Positions 1 through 12,593 of a stretch of 64,000 nt of DNA are shown piece after piece. The position numbers and the translations under genes were made by a program. The stretch covers positions 62,001-126,000 of the forward strand of contig JAFISE010000088.1 of the NCBI GenBank assembly GCA_022560025.1. The letters run 5' to 3'. Numbering within the stretch: position 1 is the stretch's first letter; every line of letters begins with the position of its first letter. The notes beneath the pieces were generated by a model. It did not search any database and was not told the DNA's origin. It was given only the letters and a program-made list of their open reading frames with translations. The stretch comes from Stagonosporopsis chrysanthemi (lineage: Eukaryota > Ascomycota > Dothideomycetes > Pleosporales > Didymellaceae).

Positions 1-1536
1 AGGCGAGCGTAAATATCCGGCTAGTTGGACTTGCTGCCCGAAGCTAGTTGCGATTCTACTGGCTACGTAAACACTAAACAATTCAACGTAATTTCGCTTG
101 GATGACTGGTTGCAAAGTACATTACGCCTTCAACGGCGTTCACCATGGGGCCAGCGAGTGACAAGCTGAGGAATTTGGTCGACAACAGTCCATCCAGAAG
201 CTAGAAAGCGGAGAACGTTGGGGCTGAGCGACGACGAACGCCAAGACGGGACGTTGCGGATCTCAAGCTTCCCCCTCGAACCCAGACTGCCAACTCTTGG
301 TCGCTTCGTGAGGGCGCACTGACAACAAACCCCGGCGGTGCGATGTGCTTTGTACGTGTTTCCGTTGAGAGATGGGCGTACATTTGCAACGGCGTTGAGT
401 CCGCTGCTGTGAAAGGTGGCTGAGACGTCAGACATGGATGCTTAGGACCACGACCTGAAGAGATGCAACGTCGGGTTCTGTGCCCGTTACTCGATGATCT
501 TGTCCGGGGCAGGGCTGAGTGCTTTGCTCGCGGTCCATCGCTGCCGTAGTTGCGTGGGTCTTTTGCAGGGCTCCTGATCCCGCTAATTTTCTCATCTCTG
601 GGCACAACGAAGGTTTTCTTCGTTTTGCAAGCCGCGGCGACATCTCGACTCGTCCTCGTACGTCATTACTGCCAACTCAGCTTGACACTCAGCGCCTTGT
701 TCCGGCCTCGAGTCGTCGTTACTGTTCTTTGCCTCCTCGATCAAGTGAGTGGCTGTTGGGTCACGGGCAAGTTACATTCCAATCATGCTGTACAACAGCT
801 ACCATGAGCGGCCTATGAGCCTAACGTCGTCCGTCCCTACGCCGCACAAATGAGCTTGCGCAACAACGGCTTTCCGCTAGCTGCATGGCGGATGCACTGC
901 TTCTGATCCGACATTAGAGGCTTCCGGCAGCTACGTTTAGGCATGGGTAGGAAAACCTTCTCTGCGAAGCGCTGCAGCACTAAGCGCCATCTTAATGCTT
1001 TAGAGCCTTGTCGTTGTTGCGCCGTGGTCAACAAGGCATGTTGACATGTCAGCTCTCCCTTGCTTGCTTTCTTCTCGACGAGCCTCCCCTGTTCTACCGG
1101 ACCACAGACGACGCCATCTTATTGGGCTGCGTGACCTCGATCAGCACAGAATCCTTCTGCAACGCAAATCCACGCAGCCACCGTCAGACCGAGATCTCTC
1201 TGCCGCTGCAGCCCATCGAACTACCCAAACAGCGGCGATCTGTATAATCCGGGGAGTCGGTCCAACGTAACTCTCCCTTTCCCTGGCCTCGAGAAATAGT
1301 TTCCTACCCCAGCCACCGCCTGATGTTGGCACCTGGATCTGGCCTGTAGCTGTCCATAAACAACCCGCCGTACCGCTTCGACTAGGATCCTGGCCTTGTG
1401 TCTCTTATATAGCGTGTGAACTACCGAGACTTGCTGACGAGCAGTCTCGCCCTAGATAGTCCAAGGTTCACCCTTCTTCCCCTCTACGCCGGTACGTCTC
1501 CTCCACTGTTTTGACTCTTCGGTATCCTAACATACC
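1..1536. other. No gene recognised; upstream region of the 1537 gene
   Basis: Only short overlapping open frames on both strands, with no recognisable domain or convincing splice structure. The last 150 bases are pyrimidine-rich and probably include the promoter and 5' UTR of the next gene. Confidence 0.5.
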
Positions 1537-2868
1537 ATGCCTTCATCAGTCATGACCCATAACCCAACACAGCCGTCGGGTTTCGTCAGGAAGGCGTCAC
1601 CGTTCAAGGATCCTCGCCCAGCACCATGCACACCAGCGAAGACCGCAAGAGCCTGGGATGAATACGAAAAGCAGGCGAGACAGAACGCAAGGCGGAGAGA
1701 TCGAGCTTCGCAGGCTTCGCAAATACAACGCAACTCAGCATCTTCAGACGTTGGCAAAGGGTCTCGATCATCGAGCTCTACAGCAAGATCAAGCTATGAC
1801 TTCAAGTTCCGCAACGTATCCATCCCCACATCAGCGGTCGCTACCTGCAAAAGCTGCAAGCAGCCCATTACATATATCTCAGGCATCTGCGAGCGCTGCA
1901 AAAAGACCATCATCCTGCCGTCCGTTGCTGGCGAGTCTACGCCCCCTCTTAGCCCTTCAGCTCGCAACTTCGCCTCTACCGACCTGCACCTGCTTGAGAA
2001 GCACACGTCACAGGAAGAAGCCGGGTCACAACCATCAAGTTTGGCAAAACGCAAAGGATACCCACCGGCGCTACAGTTCACCAACCCACCTATCCGTCTC
2101 GACTCATTGAGGCCACCACCAAACACACAGGATCTGGCCGAGGTCAACCGCAGCCGCAAGGCCTCTTTGACAGATCCCAACGAGCCCTTCCTCCGTCTAC
2201 AGTATGCCCACCAATATGCGCCTACCACTTACTCCATCCCTTCAACACCAACCTATCCACCAACAAGTCCACCATCAACAATACCTTCTCGCGTCTCTAC
2301 TCGACCATCAAGCTTCGCGCAAATGACGTCTCCACTCACACAGCACGCAACACTACCATCTTTTGTTCGACAAAGCAGCGCAACGCCTTCCGAGATGAGC
2401 CACTTGCATCACTATGCGCCCATTCCTCTGGGTGCCTCTTCTCCACCAGCCCTTCATCATGTGAACAGCGCCCTGCAGAACACTAAATCCGCGTGGGATG
2501 ACTGGGATTCAGACGAAGAAGAGAAGGTGCGTCTTGTTGGGTACTGGAAGCGTGGCGGAAAAGACAAATCCATCGCTCACGCCAGCACCGCGAACCTCAA
2601 AAACAAAGAAAAAGAACGTGGGCGTGCAGATAGCAAGGTGTCATATTCTAGCAGCGAGGAGCGGCGCAGCTCCGACAAGCGCGAAAGAAATGGTAAAAGC
2701 AGTCTCGATCGGAAGAGCGAGAAAAAGCAAAGCAAAGAGAGCCCGCGTTCTCAGAGCAGGACGAGCAAGCACGAAGAGCCAAAGGCATGCTCCACGGAGC
2801 GCGAGAGTTACAAAAAGCATAAGAAGAGGCCGAGTGGTTTGACGCGCTTCTTCAGCTGCGGGCGTTGA
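1537..2868 (+). CDS. Ser/Pro-rich protein with one CxxC...CxxC zinc-ribbon-like motif (hypothetical)
   Basis: Intronless frame of 443 codons. I do not recognise a named family. The protein is low complexity: the N-terminal 100 residues are basic and Ser-rich. A single short segment carries four cysteines, C104-x2-C107-x10-C118-x2-C121 (CKSCKQPITYISGICERC), spaced as in a small zinc ribbon or treble clef. A long Pro/Ser/Thr-rich middle part follows. Near residue 322 there is a WDDWDSDEEE acidic-aromatic motif. The tail is highly charged Lys/Arg/Ser/Glu and ends in a basic-aromatic stretch with a terminal CGR. No signal peptide or membrane segment is visible. The first ATG of the frame is taken as the start; it follows a pyrimidine-rich leader. 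The pattern suggests an intrinsically disordered nuclear or cytoplasmic regulator, but that is inference. Probably a real gene because of its length and uninterrupted frame in an otherwise short-frame region. Confidence 0.7.
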   Translation: MPSSVMTHNPTQPSGFVRKASPFKDPRPAPCTPAKTARAWDEYEKQARQNARRRDRASQASQIQRNSASSDVGKGSRSSSSTARSSYDFKFRNVSIPTSAVATCKSCKQPITYISGICERCKKTIILPSVAGESTPPLSPSARNFASTDLHLLEKHTSQEEAGSQPSSLAKRKGYPPALQFTNPPIRLDSLRPPPNTQDLAEVNRSRKASLTDPNEPFLRLQYAHQYAPTTYSIPSTPTYPPTSPPSTIPSRVSTRPSSFAQMTSPLTQHATLPSFVRQSSATPSEMSHLHHYAPIPLGASSPPALHHVNSALQNTKSAWDDWDSDEEEKVRLVGYWKRGGKDKSIAHASTANLKNKEKERGRADSKVSYSSSEERRSSDKRERNGKSSLDRKSEKKQSKESPRSQSRTSKHEEPKACSTERESYKKHKKRPSGLTRFFSCGR

Positions 2869-5800
2869 TGCAAGATTCTCGATATCACGATATCACGATA
2901 ATGTTGGTGTTTTCGGACTTTGGTCTTATGATTGTGGTTCTTGTTTTGTTTATGCGCAAAAGTAAATAGACAGCAAGGAGGCGCTTTACGATTGTGTTTG
3001 TATTTAGTGCATCGAGCAGCTTTACGACTTTACGACATCATTATCGCGACAAGGCATGGGCTGCGGCCAGATGCGAGCGACCATCTTGCTTTGGGTATTA
3101 GCATATTTAGCTGGCGAAGAGAGGCTACACTGGGTGTGCTGACAACCGAACAAGTCTCAAGCATCACCAATGGAAAGCTCATATTCTCGAATCAACTTCC
3201 CGAGATTTTTGTTAATTATTCTCGGTGTTGATGAACCTTGCGCTCACAACAAAGCAAAATTTCCACAACTGCCTTACGAAACACACTTTGACGGTTCTTA
3301 CCAAACGGCCTAGGAGTATCGGGGCGCTGAGCAGGGCTGACTACGGGCTTCGCCGAAGGTTCATCACTCCCGTTCCCCGCGCCCTGCTGACGGCGCCGAG
3401 CGGCGGCCTCAACCACATGCTTTGACCCCTCATCCATGCCAACACTCGCAACGGTATGCTTGCATGTACGCAGACCATCTCGGCGTGACGCCGCGAACAC
3501 AACCGGCAGCTGGCGCTTACCAGTGCTGTGATTCTATTTCTGTTCACAAGGCCGAGAGGAGGGTTGTGTGGCGGTGAGGTGTACCACCACAATCATCACG
3601 TGCGCACAGGTCACTTGAGCCTGATTTCACACGCGCGCAGCTCCCATACATACACGTCCTTAACTTTCCAGTGATTCCAACCCCAAGCGAAGCAGCCCAC
3701 GTGACTCTGTAACGCAGAAATGCAGCCCCGCGAAAAAGCAACAACAATAACAACAACACACAAGGAACAAGAGGGTGCAGTGGTGTGATCAGCCCCCCTG
3801 ACATCCGTCGTGCCATGCGCGCCTGCACAAGATGACATCGTACCTGCATCTTCGTTTCGAACAGACAGGTCTCACGGCCCATTTATCCCCACTTGCGCAG
3901 CCAGCACCGACCGTTTTGAGGCCAGGCATTGCACTGCACGCAGCAAGTGTGCGGTACTGCAGGATCCGTGTACCCGTTTTGCGGTCGTCTGGCCTGGAAA
4001 CGACGTCGCATTGAGGCCCGTGTGCGCTGCGGAAATGACAAGGCGAGATGTGTTTGTGGAGGATGTGCGGCACATCAATCTTGGTTGTGGATGCGTTAGA
4101 TGCGGTGGTTGTGTGCGTGATGCTGGCGTCGAGGGTGGGTGGTGGTTACACGGTGCTTGGTTGACGCCCTGGTGGAGCGTTTTCGGTTTTTGGAAAATTG
4201 CACCAGCAATTTCCTATTAGGTGTCGATATTCCATGTCGACTTTTAGTTCCACGACGGTGTGTTTGTTGTCTTGCTTGTGATGGCAAGAGTGCGCCAGGT
4301 GAGACTGGTAGTACGGCGAAGGTTGGTGGTAGGTAAGAAAGATTGGCGGTCAGAGCATGCAGAGAAGATCGTCCTTGTCTGCATATGCAAGCCTCGTCGA
4401 AAGAAGGCTTGCTGTCAAGATGTCACTTGTCATGCGGCCAATCCATACGCCTCGAGACGTTTTAGGAAGACGAGCATCGGCCATACGAACGAGTTCGAGG
4501 ATTTGGTGTAAGGAAAGCAAAGAGAAGGACGTGCCCATCGGCGGACTACGCCACGAAGCAGATTGGTCTTTCTGGCTCAGACTAAACCCGGTTGAATGGT
4601 ATACTGAAATGTCGCACGGTAGCAGGAATTTATGTACAGAGAACACGCAACATGTAGCAAGCACCGTAGTTGCGAACCTTCACCACTGTCAGTCTGTCAA
4701 GTAAGCATGTTCAGATCAATGCCTTTCTGAACTCGCGATGACACTGCAGAAAGTCGGTCTGAGACGCTGAGGTCGTACTCTTCGCAGCTCATGCTCGACG
4801 GGCAACTACATGAGCTTATGCGGCTTTTCTTGTACAGGAGAGGGCTCACTCTCAAACGGCTACCGCGCGAACCCGAATGTCACATAGAACTCTGGGCTAT
4901 GATGTTGCTGCTGAGTGGCTAGAGCACTTGCAGTGTCAGCCAAGGACGACAGTGTTGCCTATCGCGCAGAAGCCAGACGGGTGCGTACATCTGCACAAGC
5001 TGTGTTCGTTCAGAAGAACCAGCGGTGAAGAGCGTCAAGGGAGTAGAGACGGGGGACATTTTCTGCGAATGGCATTGATATGGAGCAGAAGAGTCCATCC
5101 ATCGAGCTGTGATCTGAATACGCTACATTAATATTGTTGGTAATACGCCACATGAACATTATTGGTCCTGGACGCCTTTGATTTAGTGGACAGTATGTGT
5201 CACTGGGCTCTACAAGTAGTGGGTGTCATTCAGCTGATATACGTCTGATGCTGCTAATACGTATCAGTGGAAATGCGGCGAGAGCTCCTTTATGAAGCAA
5301 TCTCCATGCAGCTATGATCGTGCTGCCTGCCCAAACAGCCCCCTGAACCCCTTGCACCCTTCTATCAAGCCATTGACACACGGAGAATCATTACCTCACT
5401 TCAAGTCCAACGGCGTAGATACTCTTCATAATGGGAAGGTTCGAGGCATAATCAAAGTCAAACCGGGCCACCACTGGAGCAAAACCAAGAACACGATAAA
5501 GCAGTCACATGCAGCCCAATCGAACCTCCCCCGGCCCACACACAATGCTATTGACAACGGCACGCCTGAATACTACCATTGTACATCGTCGAAGAACGGC
5601 GCGCAGCCCGCGTCTCGTACTGATGGGAACCCGGGAGATGAGCTCTCGACAGCGCCGCCATCTGGAGTCGGTAAAGAGTTTCAACACAGGAACCCGAACT
5701 ACGTCAAGGGAACATGCCAGGTCTTCGAGGTGGTGTCGCAGCGACTTGAGAGCACAATTTGTCCAGCATGCGCACGTAGTCCTCGCAGGGCTGCTCTGCC

Positions 5801-7675
5801 TGCACATGCTCGCGGATGCTTCGGCCTGAGTTGATCGTGCGCCACGGTGGACATGGGTGGATCTGGCGGAGAGATAATGCTCAGGGTGCGGGCAAGTATG
5901 GCCGTCGAGGGTCAACGACCTCGGCAACGGAGCGGCATTTGGCTGCTAGTCATACTAGACAGCTACGTCACTTGTCGTATTACACAGATAGTTGGGAGGA
6001 GGGAAAGTTCTTCTTGGTCATAGCTGGTTCTCGTATGTTCAATTTGTTACCTTGAACAGACGCATAAGCGCAATTTCGAAGATACGATGTTTGCCAGCGT
6101 TGCGGGGCAGAACACGATAGCACCTAAGTAGCACAGCGATCAGCATGGAGGGCCACGTCAGGCTGCACACTCGAACGATCATCGTCAAGCTAAACAACCG
6201 TTTCTGGCACCAGTGCTTACCCTCGTCCGCGTGTCATCCGTCGGTTGTCACTAAAGCTTGTCGTGGCTGGTTGTCATCGTAGTGCGCATTAGCATGGGTG
6301 GACTGGGCTCGTGTGAAGATACGAGGCACGGGAAGGGTTCTTGCCTGCGCGGGTGCGTCGCTCCGGGTCGCCTTACGAGCCATGTTTGGCATACAGCGTT
6401 TTTCTTGTGAAGCGGACACAACAGCAACGAATTCAGCTCGGCGCTCGAGTGTCTGACGTAAAAGGGAGGGCGACATTGTCTTGGAGGCTCTTGGAGTGCC
6501 TGCCCAGCCGGCCAGTGTGCGGTTGGGGCTGCCGCATTCGCTCGGCGCGCTATGCCAGTTCCTGTGCTGTGTGTGGGGATAGCTCCAACTTCCCCCTGAC
6601 TCTGTCTTATCCAAGCTAGAGTGTGGCTTCAGCTGCAATCTCTGCTTCGCACCATCGGCGTCGCTCCAATGCTTGACCAACCCAAGCTTTTCGCTACACT
6701 GCCTCGCCTGACCGGTGGCAAGCTCTGCACGCCGACTGACCGCCTGCTCACAGAGCCAACCTCCGCCCTACAGGTGGCATTGCAACGCGACCAACCAGGC
6801 GCACTCGTGAGTTTCACCGGTCAGCTCGAGCAAACGTCTACAAGGCGTACCGCCACTGTTGCAATGCAAAACATGCTGTTGGACAGGCGCTCGTGTTCAC
6901 TGCGCATTGCCATCCAATCCCTCCGCCCAGAAATAGATGGTAACCTTGCCGATGATCACACCTGGCAGCCCTAGCATTGGCCGTGCTCCACGGGAAATTG
7001 GCGCTGTATCCATAATCGGCCTCATTGCGGGTTTCTGATTGGATCGCTCGTCGAAACGGCGCCCTGCTTCCCACGTTCGTAGCGACGGCCAGAGACATGA
7101 CTAGGAGATGCCGCTGGTTATAACTACAAGAGCGCAGGCCTCCCAGGATTTTGTTTTCACCACGTTCGTTGTAGGCAGACCGTCAAGTCCCTTACCTTCA
7201 GCACCCCCGAGTACTTTCAGTAGTACTCAGACTCTCGTTAACATTTGCTGTAATCGTCCTTCGCTCGCCTTGCGCACCTAATACCCGAACCTTCCTTGCA
7301 TCGATACCGCGGTGCTCGTAACTATCCTTACATTTCGACTACCTACGAATTAATCGATATTCGACTGCGAAATCCAACTATCAAGTCGTTGTTACCTTGG
7401 AGGTCATACAGTCTGGTAGGTTCCTTCTCCCGCGAACAATAGCATTATGGCTCGGCAACACCGGCACGTGGGAGCGAAACATCATCACCACCGAGACCGA
7501 TAACCCCCCTGAAGCTATTCGACGTTGAGGACCAGACTTGGCGGCTGCAATTCTATTCGGCTATGGTCCCACGTCTCCGCGGACGAGTCCTATGATTGAT
7601 TTGTCTTTCGGACGAGCACCTCAATCTTTACACTGGGCATTTGCTTACCTCTCTTCTTACAGATCTCTATCAACA
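2869..7675. other. 4.8 kb without a recognisable gene
   Basis: Both strands hold only short frames with arbitrary composition; the longest (5292-5834, 180 codons) has no family resemblance. A small A-rich CAA-type run lies near 3730-3770. The last few hundred bases are the likely promoter and leader of the glyoxal oxidase gene. No tRNA, 5S rRNA or transposase remnant was recognised. Confidence 0.45.
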
Positions 7676-10167
7676 ATGAGGACCTCCATTTTTGCCCTCG
7701 GCGCTTTGGCTGGCATCGCCTCCGCAAACATCAACTTCAGCTGGGTGAACCCCACCTGCGATGTCGGCAAGCCCAGCCGCTGCCTGACCGGACAGCACTG
7801 CGGTAAAGGCGGCGACTGTGTCGCCGATATCAAGAGCGATCACTCCAAGATCTCTACTTCCTACCTTCACGTCGTGCCAGAGAAGAGGCAGGCCAAGTAC
7901 TCGCAGGACGGCCAGTGTGGCCCGGCGAACGGCAACCTGCTTTGCGACCCCAACAGCACCGTCTACACAGGAACATGTTGCTCGCAGTACGGCTGGTGTG
8001 GAGCCACTGAGGGCCACTGCGGAACTGGATGCCTTTCTGGCTGCAACAACTCTCCTGCTGAGCCTGGCCCTACCAAGGCCGCGACAGTTCCCGCCCGGGA
8101 CGACGGTCGCTGCGGCAAGGACTTTGGCGGTGCTACCTGCGACGCTAACGGCGCATACGGCGGGTGCTGCAGCAGTTACGGATACTGTGGTTCTACTGTA
8201 AGTTTCTGCGCGTTTGTGTGGCCTCATTGACATACTGACCTATCTAGGACGGCCACTGCTCCGTTGCTGATGGCTGCCAGAACGGCTGCAAGGATGGCAA
8301 CGACGACAAGCCCGCTGCCACTACCGCTGCTGTCTCTCGTCCTCCTTCCACCACCACTTCTGGCGAGCCCGTCCTCGGCAAGCCTACACACATTGATGAC
8401 CCTACCCCCGCCGCTCCCACTGGTGTCCAGACTACCGATGGAAGTTGTGGTGCTACCTTTGGCGACATGGTCTGCGGCACCTGGGCTCAAGGTTCCTGCT
8501 GCTCGATGTACGGATACTGTGGTAACACCACTGCTCACTGCGGTGAAGGTTGCCAGTCTGGTCCTTGTGTCAACGCGCCTGCTGTCGCTGCCCCCAAGGC
8601 CAGCCCAGCACCCGCTGCCGTTAAGCCGGGTACCATTGAGATCAAGGGCCGCTCCGGTGTCCCTGCTATGCACGCTGGTCTGATGCCCAACGGCAAGGTT
8701 GTTTTCCTCGACAAGGTTGAGAACTACACCGAGCTTAAGCTTCCCAACGGCCAGTTTGCCTACTCCTCCGAGTATGACCCGAATACACAGAAGCTCACTC
8801 CCCTGGCATACAAGACCAACGCCTTCTGCTCTGGTGGTATCTTCCTTGCTGATGGACGCTTTGCTTCCCTTGGTGGTAACGCTCCTCTCGATTTCATTGA
8901 CCCCACCGTCACCGATGGCTTCAAGGGCATTCGTTTCCTCAAGCGCGCCACTGATGGGTCCCTTGACGGCCAGTCATGGGATGAGCCTGGTACACAGCTT
9001 GACACTGCTCGTTGGTACGCCTCGGTCCAGATCATGCCTAACAACCAGATCTTTGTCGCTTCCGGCTCTCTGAACGGTCTTGACCCCACCAAGCCCGAGA
9101 ACAACAACCCTACCTACGAGATCCTCAATGCCGACGGTACTCCTCAGGGCAAGTCCATCACCATGGAGATCCTTGACAAGAACCAGCCCTACTACATGTA
9201 CCCCTTCCTCCACCTGATGAAGGACGGCAACCTTTTCGTTCAGGTTTCCAAGTCTGCTGAGATCTTCAATGTCGGCACTGGCAACGTTGTCCGCACTCTT
9301 CCTGACCTTCCTGGTACCTACCGCACTTACCCCAACACCGGTGGCTCCGTCATGATGCCCCTCTCTAGCGCGAACGACTGGAACCCTGATGTCATCATCT
9401 GCGGTGGTGGTCCCTACCAGGACATTACTGCCCCCGGTGACCCATCCTGCGGTCGCATGAAGCCTCTTGATGCCAACCCTACCTGGGAGATGGACTCTAT
9501 GCCTGAGGGCCGTGGCATGGTTGAGGGTACTCTCCTTGCTGACGGTACCATTGCCTGGGTCAACGGTGCTCAGGAGGGTGCTCAAGGTTTCGGTGTTGCC
9601 CAGGACCCCGCTCTTGAGGTCCTTCTCTACGACCCTACCCAGCCCAAGGGCAAGCGCTTCACTACTGGCCCCAAGTCCACCATTGCCCGTCTCTACCACA
9701 GTGTCGCCCTTCTCCTCCTCGACGGCACCCTGTTGATCTCTGGATCCAACCCCGTCGAGCAGCCTATCCTCCAGCCTACCGCTAAGGACCCCTACGTCAC
9801 TGAGTTCCGCAACGAGATCTACACTCCTCCCTATCTCCAGGGCAACCCCACTCGTCCTTCCGCCGTTCAGCTCTCTACAAAGTCCCTCAAGGCCGACGGC
9901 TCTACCTTCACCATCAAGTTCAACGCCCCTGCCAACTCCAAGGCTGTCAAGGTCAACCTTTACTACGGTGGTTTTGTCACCCACTCGGTTCACATGGGTC
10001 ACCGCATGTTGTTCCTCGACAATGCTGGCTTCAAGGCTGGTGCCACCGCCCAGACCATCACCGTCACCATGCCTCCCAACAGGAGCATTGCGCCTGCTGG
10101 TCCTTACGTCGTCTACGTTCTTGTTGACGGCGTCCCTGCGATGGGTCAATTCGTCAACGTCCAATAG
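7676..10167 (+). CDS. Secreted glyoxal oxidase (AA5_1 copper radical oxidase) with three chitin-binding type-1 domains
   Basis: Exons 7676-8197 and 8248-10167, joined across a GTAAGT...TAG intron (8198-8247), give 813 residues. A signal peptide spans about residues 1-18. Three hevein-like ChtBD1 modules rich in Cys start near residues 78, 143 and 238; the intron splits the second. The catalytic part starts near residue 300 and ends in an immunoglobulin-like C-terminal domain. Copper-radical residues are visible: C368 (NAFCSGG) and Y431 (RWYAS) for the thioether-linked radical cofactor, and Y657-H658 (RLYHS) and H753 (VTHSVHMGH) as copper ligands. Their spacing closely matches classical glyoxal oxidase. 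Family knowledge: these enzymes oxidise aldehydes and alpha-hydroxycarbonyls to acids, releasing H2O2. Inference: the chitin-binding modules anchor it to fungal cell walls or chitin, and the H2O2 can feed peroxidases or the AA9 enzyme at 18.5 kb. The open frame extends upstream of 7676, but the signal peptide fixes this start. Confidence 0.93.
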
Positions 10168-11898
10168 ACATAGCACTGAAATAATGTGTTGGATGAGGGT
10201 TTCTTTTCTTTGTGGCTAATTATAACAAACACCTCTTTGGGACTAGAAGTTTGCTTTATACCTGAGTGGCGGCGTGCTAGATAGCTACAAGGGCAGAGTC
10301 CGCTCAATTGGACATGATGATCACTTTTCCTCTTCCATCCTGTTTGACTTGCACTGTGCTTTGAGTGATGCTAGGCTGTAGAGAGTATTGTGAGCATGGC
10401 TGTTTTGATCTAGGCTAAACGCTAGAGCATCAGTTATCTATTCTGCGTCTGCATACAAATTTGCTTTCGGTTATCGTGAATAACTTTTAGCATCCCACCT
10501 TTGGGCTGCGGTATGCAATAACGAAGATGGTCTGTCAAAGAATACACAGTTGCAGGGTGGCGCTGCAAATGCGCGTTGATAGCTTGATCGCACGTAGGAT
10601 TCGCTGCCCATTGATGGAGGTTCATGCATGCAACTGAATCGCATTAGACATATCTGCAGCCGTGCCTCGTTGTCCAACCCTTGTTTCGTCCTCTTTTGCC
10701 TTTCACCGATCCTCTTGTCTGCCATTGATTGCCGCCGCTTGGGTTTCATTTTACCAGTAATATCGCGCGTATTTCTTTGCAGTCGAGCGTCGAGGGTACA
10801 GATTGGTGATGGTCCATGACGGTAACGTACAGAGCATACTTAAGGTCTCGACCTCCATCTCACCAGTAAGTGTCAATGCTGGATGGGGTGACCTCGCATG
10901 CAGATACATGGTTGCTGGCATGTCAATAGAGGCTCAGCCGAAAACATCTTACTCCGCCACACCAGCTGATCGTTGGTCGAAGAAGCGACAGTAGGTATGT
11001 GTGTCTGGTTGAACCAGATTAACTGCAGCTGCAGGCAGACCTTGGGAAGCAAGTGGTGTTTACAGATGAGCTCGCCGAGCCTATCGTCAAAGGAGCTACA
11101 GGATTCTCTGGTTCTTACCCAAGTGAAAATGGCAGCAACCGATCCTTTTCCAGATGCTGTGATAGGTTACCCATAGTTAGCCGCGAATATTTAAATCCTG
11201 CAGGAAGCTGCGATATATCGTGTTTTCGGAGCACTTAACCCCCTGAAGCTACTGTATCATCAGGCGGAGCTCACCAACCTGGAACAAGATCTCCAAGTCC
11301 AGCCGAAATTAGACAGCAACGATCAGACGGGCAATGCATGATCGTGTGCGACCAACTGGTTCTGATCAAAACATTCAAGCAATGAAGAGAACGGACGTTA
11401 CAAATTTTGGGGCATGGAAGACAAGAGGAAACAGGTACAAAGGCGAGGATGAGTGCGCATTAAGACATCCACTGTCAACTTGTCTTCGGGTCGTACTCAT
11501 ATATGAATTCAATAACTTGTTTACTTCACTTCAAATGTATGACTCGCTATCGTTGCCTGCAACAGCCATCGCAGATCTCAACTCGCATACTAAGGTAGCT
11601 TTCACAGTTGCAAACGCATCCGCCAGCATGTAAGGACAAAGGTTTCTTTGTAAGCATGTAGTGAATGAATACTCTTTAGCCGAGCTCGTAAGGAGCGTAT
11701 AGGTAAGTTTTCTTGCAATCCGAGCGCATACTTTAGATCCAAAAATTATGATAGCACTCAAAGCTGCTGTCTCACATCACTGCAAACCAACACCTAACAC
11801 GGCCAGGAGCAAGTGAGGCATTAGAAAGTCTTTACCCTATAGCCCCACTTGCGCCTCCCCATCCATGGATGCTACCCATTATCACTTGAAGCCCTCGC
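10168..11898. other. Intergenic; no gene recognised
   Basis: AT-richer spacer between the glyoxal oxidase and the convergent lectin-like gene. Frames are under 100 codons and none resembles a protein family. The first 200 bases are probably the 3' UTR of the oxidase. Confidence 0.5.
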
Positions 11899-12593
11899 TT
11901 ACGTAGTGAGGCTGAACAATTCAAACCTCCATCTCTGGTTGTTACTGGCTGGCTGGTTCCTGCTCCAGAGAATGACCTCTGGTCCAACGCCGACACCGCC
12001 ACGGACATCAATAACTTGGCCGAAGTCCACGTTCACGATTCTGCAGAAAGTCCCTCGTTAGGTCAAATAGCAAAGTGTGGTTCAGAAGGGTCGAGCATAC
12101 TCGAATGTTCCATCGTCGAAGCCATTCAGTCTCCAGGCCTGCCTGCGCCTGCCTAGATCATCGGTTGCGACGTCCTGTGCCTGGACTTGGGAGTCGAATG
12201 AGTTGCCTTCGTTTTTGCCCTTCACGGCCATCAACACGCCTCCTCGGCGGGCGTTCGCGAAGAACGCATCGCCGGAGGGGGAAGAGTTGATGTACCAGGT
12301 GCTGTTCCGAACAGTAGGGTTGCTGGATTCATTTGGTTAGCCAGGCTCGCATGCTCTGACGTTTGAGATTCTTCACTCAATGCATAGGGTCAAGGCGTAT
12401 TCTGAGGGTAAGAGGCATACCGGAGAGCGAAGACGCCCTGTTGTAAGTCGAGCGTGAGAACGGTACCGTCTCCAGCCGAGGTGACGGTGTAGAAGCCATT
12501 CAACAAAGTGGGAGACGTTGCAGGGGTAGTCGACTGAGAAAAGACTGAAGGTAGAATTGCCAGAGAGGCGGCGAGGATCTGAAATACATGCAT
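11899..12593 (-). CDS. Small secreted beta-trefoil (ricin-B-like) lectin-type protein, three exons
   Basis: Found by splicing; no single frame shows it. Minus-strand exons are 12593-12421, 12322-12101 and 12040-11899. They are separated by introns of 98 and 60 bp with GTATGC donors, CTAAC branch sites and CAG acceptors. All phases agree (2/2), giving 178 residues. Residues 1-19 are a signal peptide ending near SVFSQ. The mature part has two Q-x-W signatures (QAWRL and, near the C-terminus, NQRWRFE), a GTVLTLDLQ strand and a GQVIDVRGG strand, typical of R-type/ricin-B trefoil repeats. N-glycosylation sequons (NST, NSS) are present. Family knowledge: such domains bind galactose- or GalNAc-type glycans and occur in fungal defence lectins and effectors. 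Ligand specificity cannot be read from the sequence. It converges on the glyoxal oxidase gene and may act at the same extracellular surface. Exon structure is solid; the trefoil assignment is moderate. Confidence 0.72.

Noticed and set aside
8974..10176. A 400-codon minus-strand frame opposite the glyoxal oxidase
   Set aside because: It is antisense to conserved catalytic sequence, Val/Gly/Asp-rich without any family feature, and explained by codon bias of the real gene.
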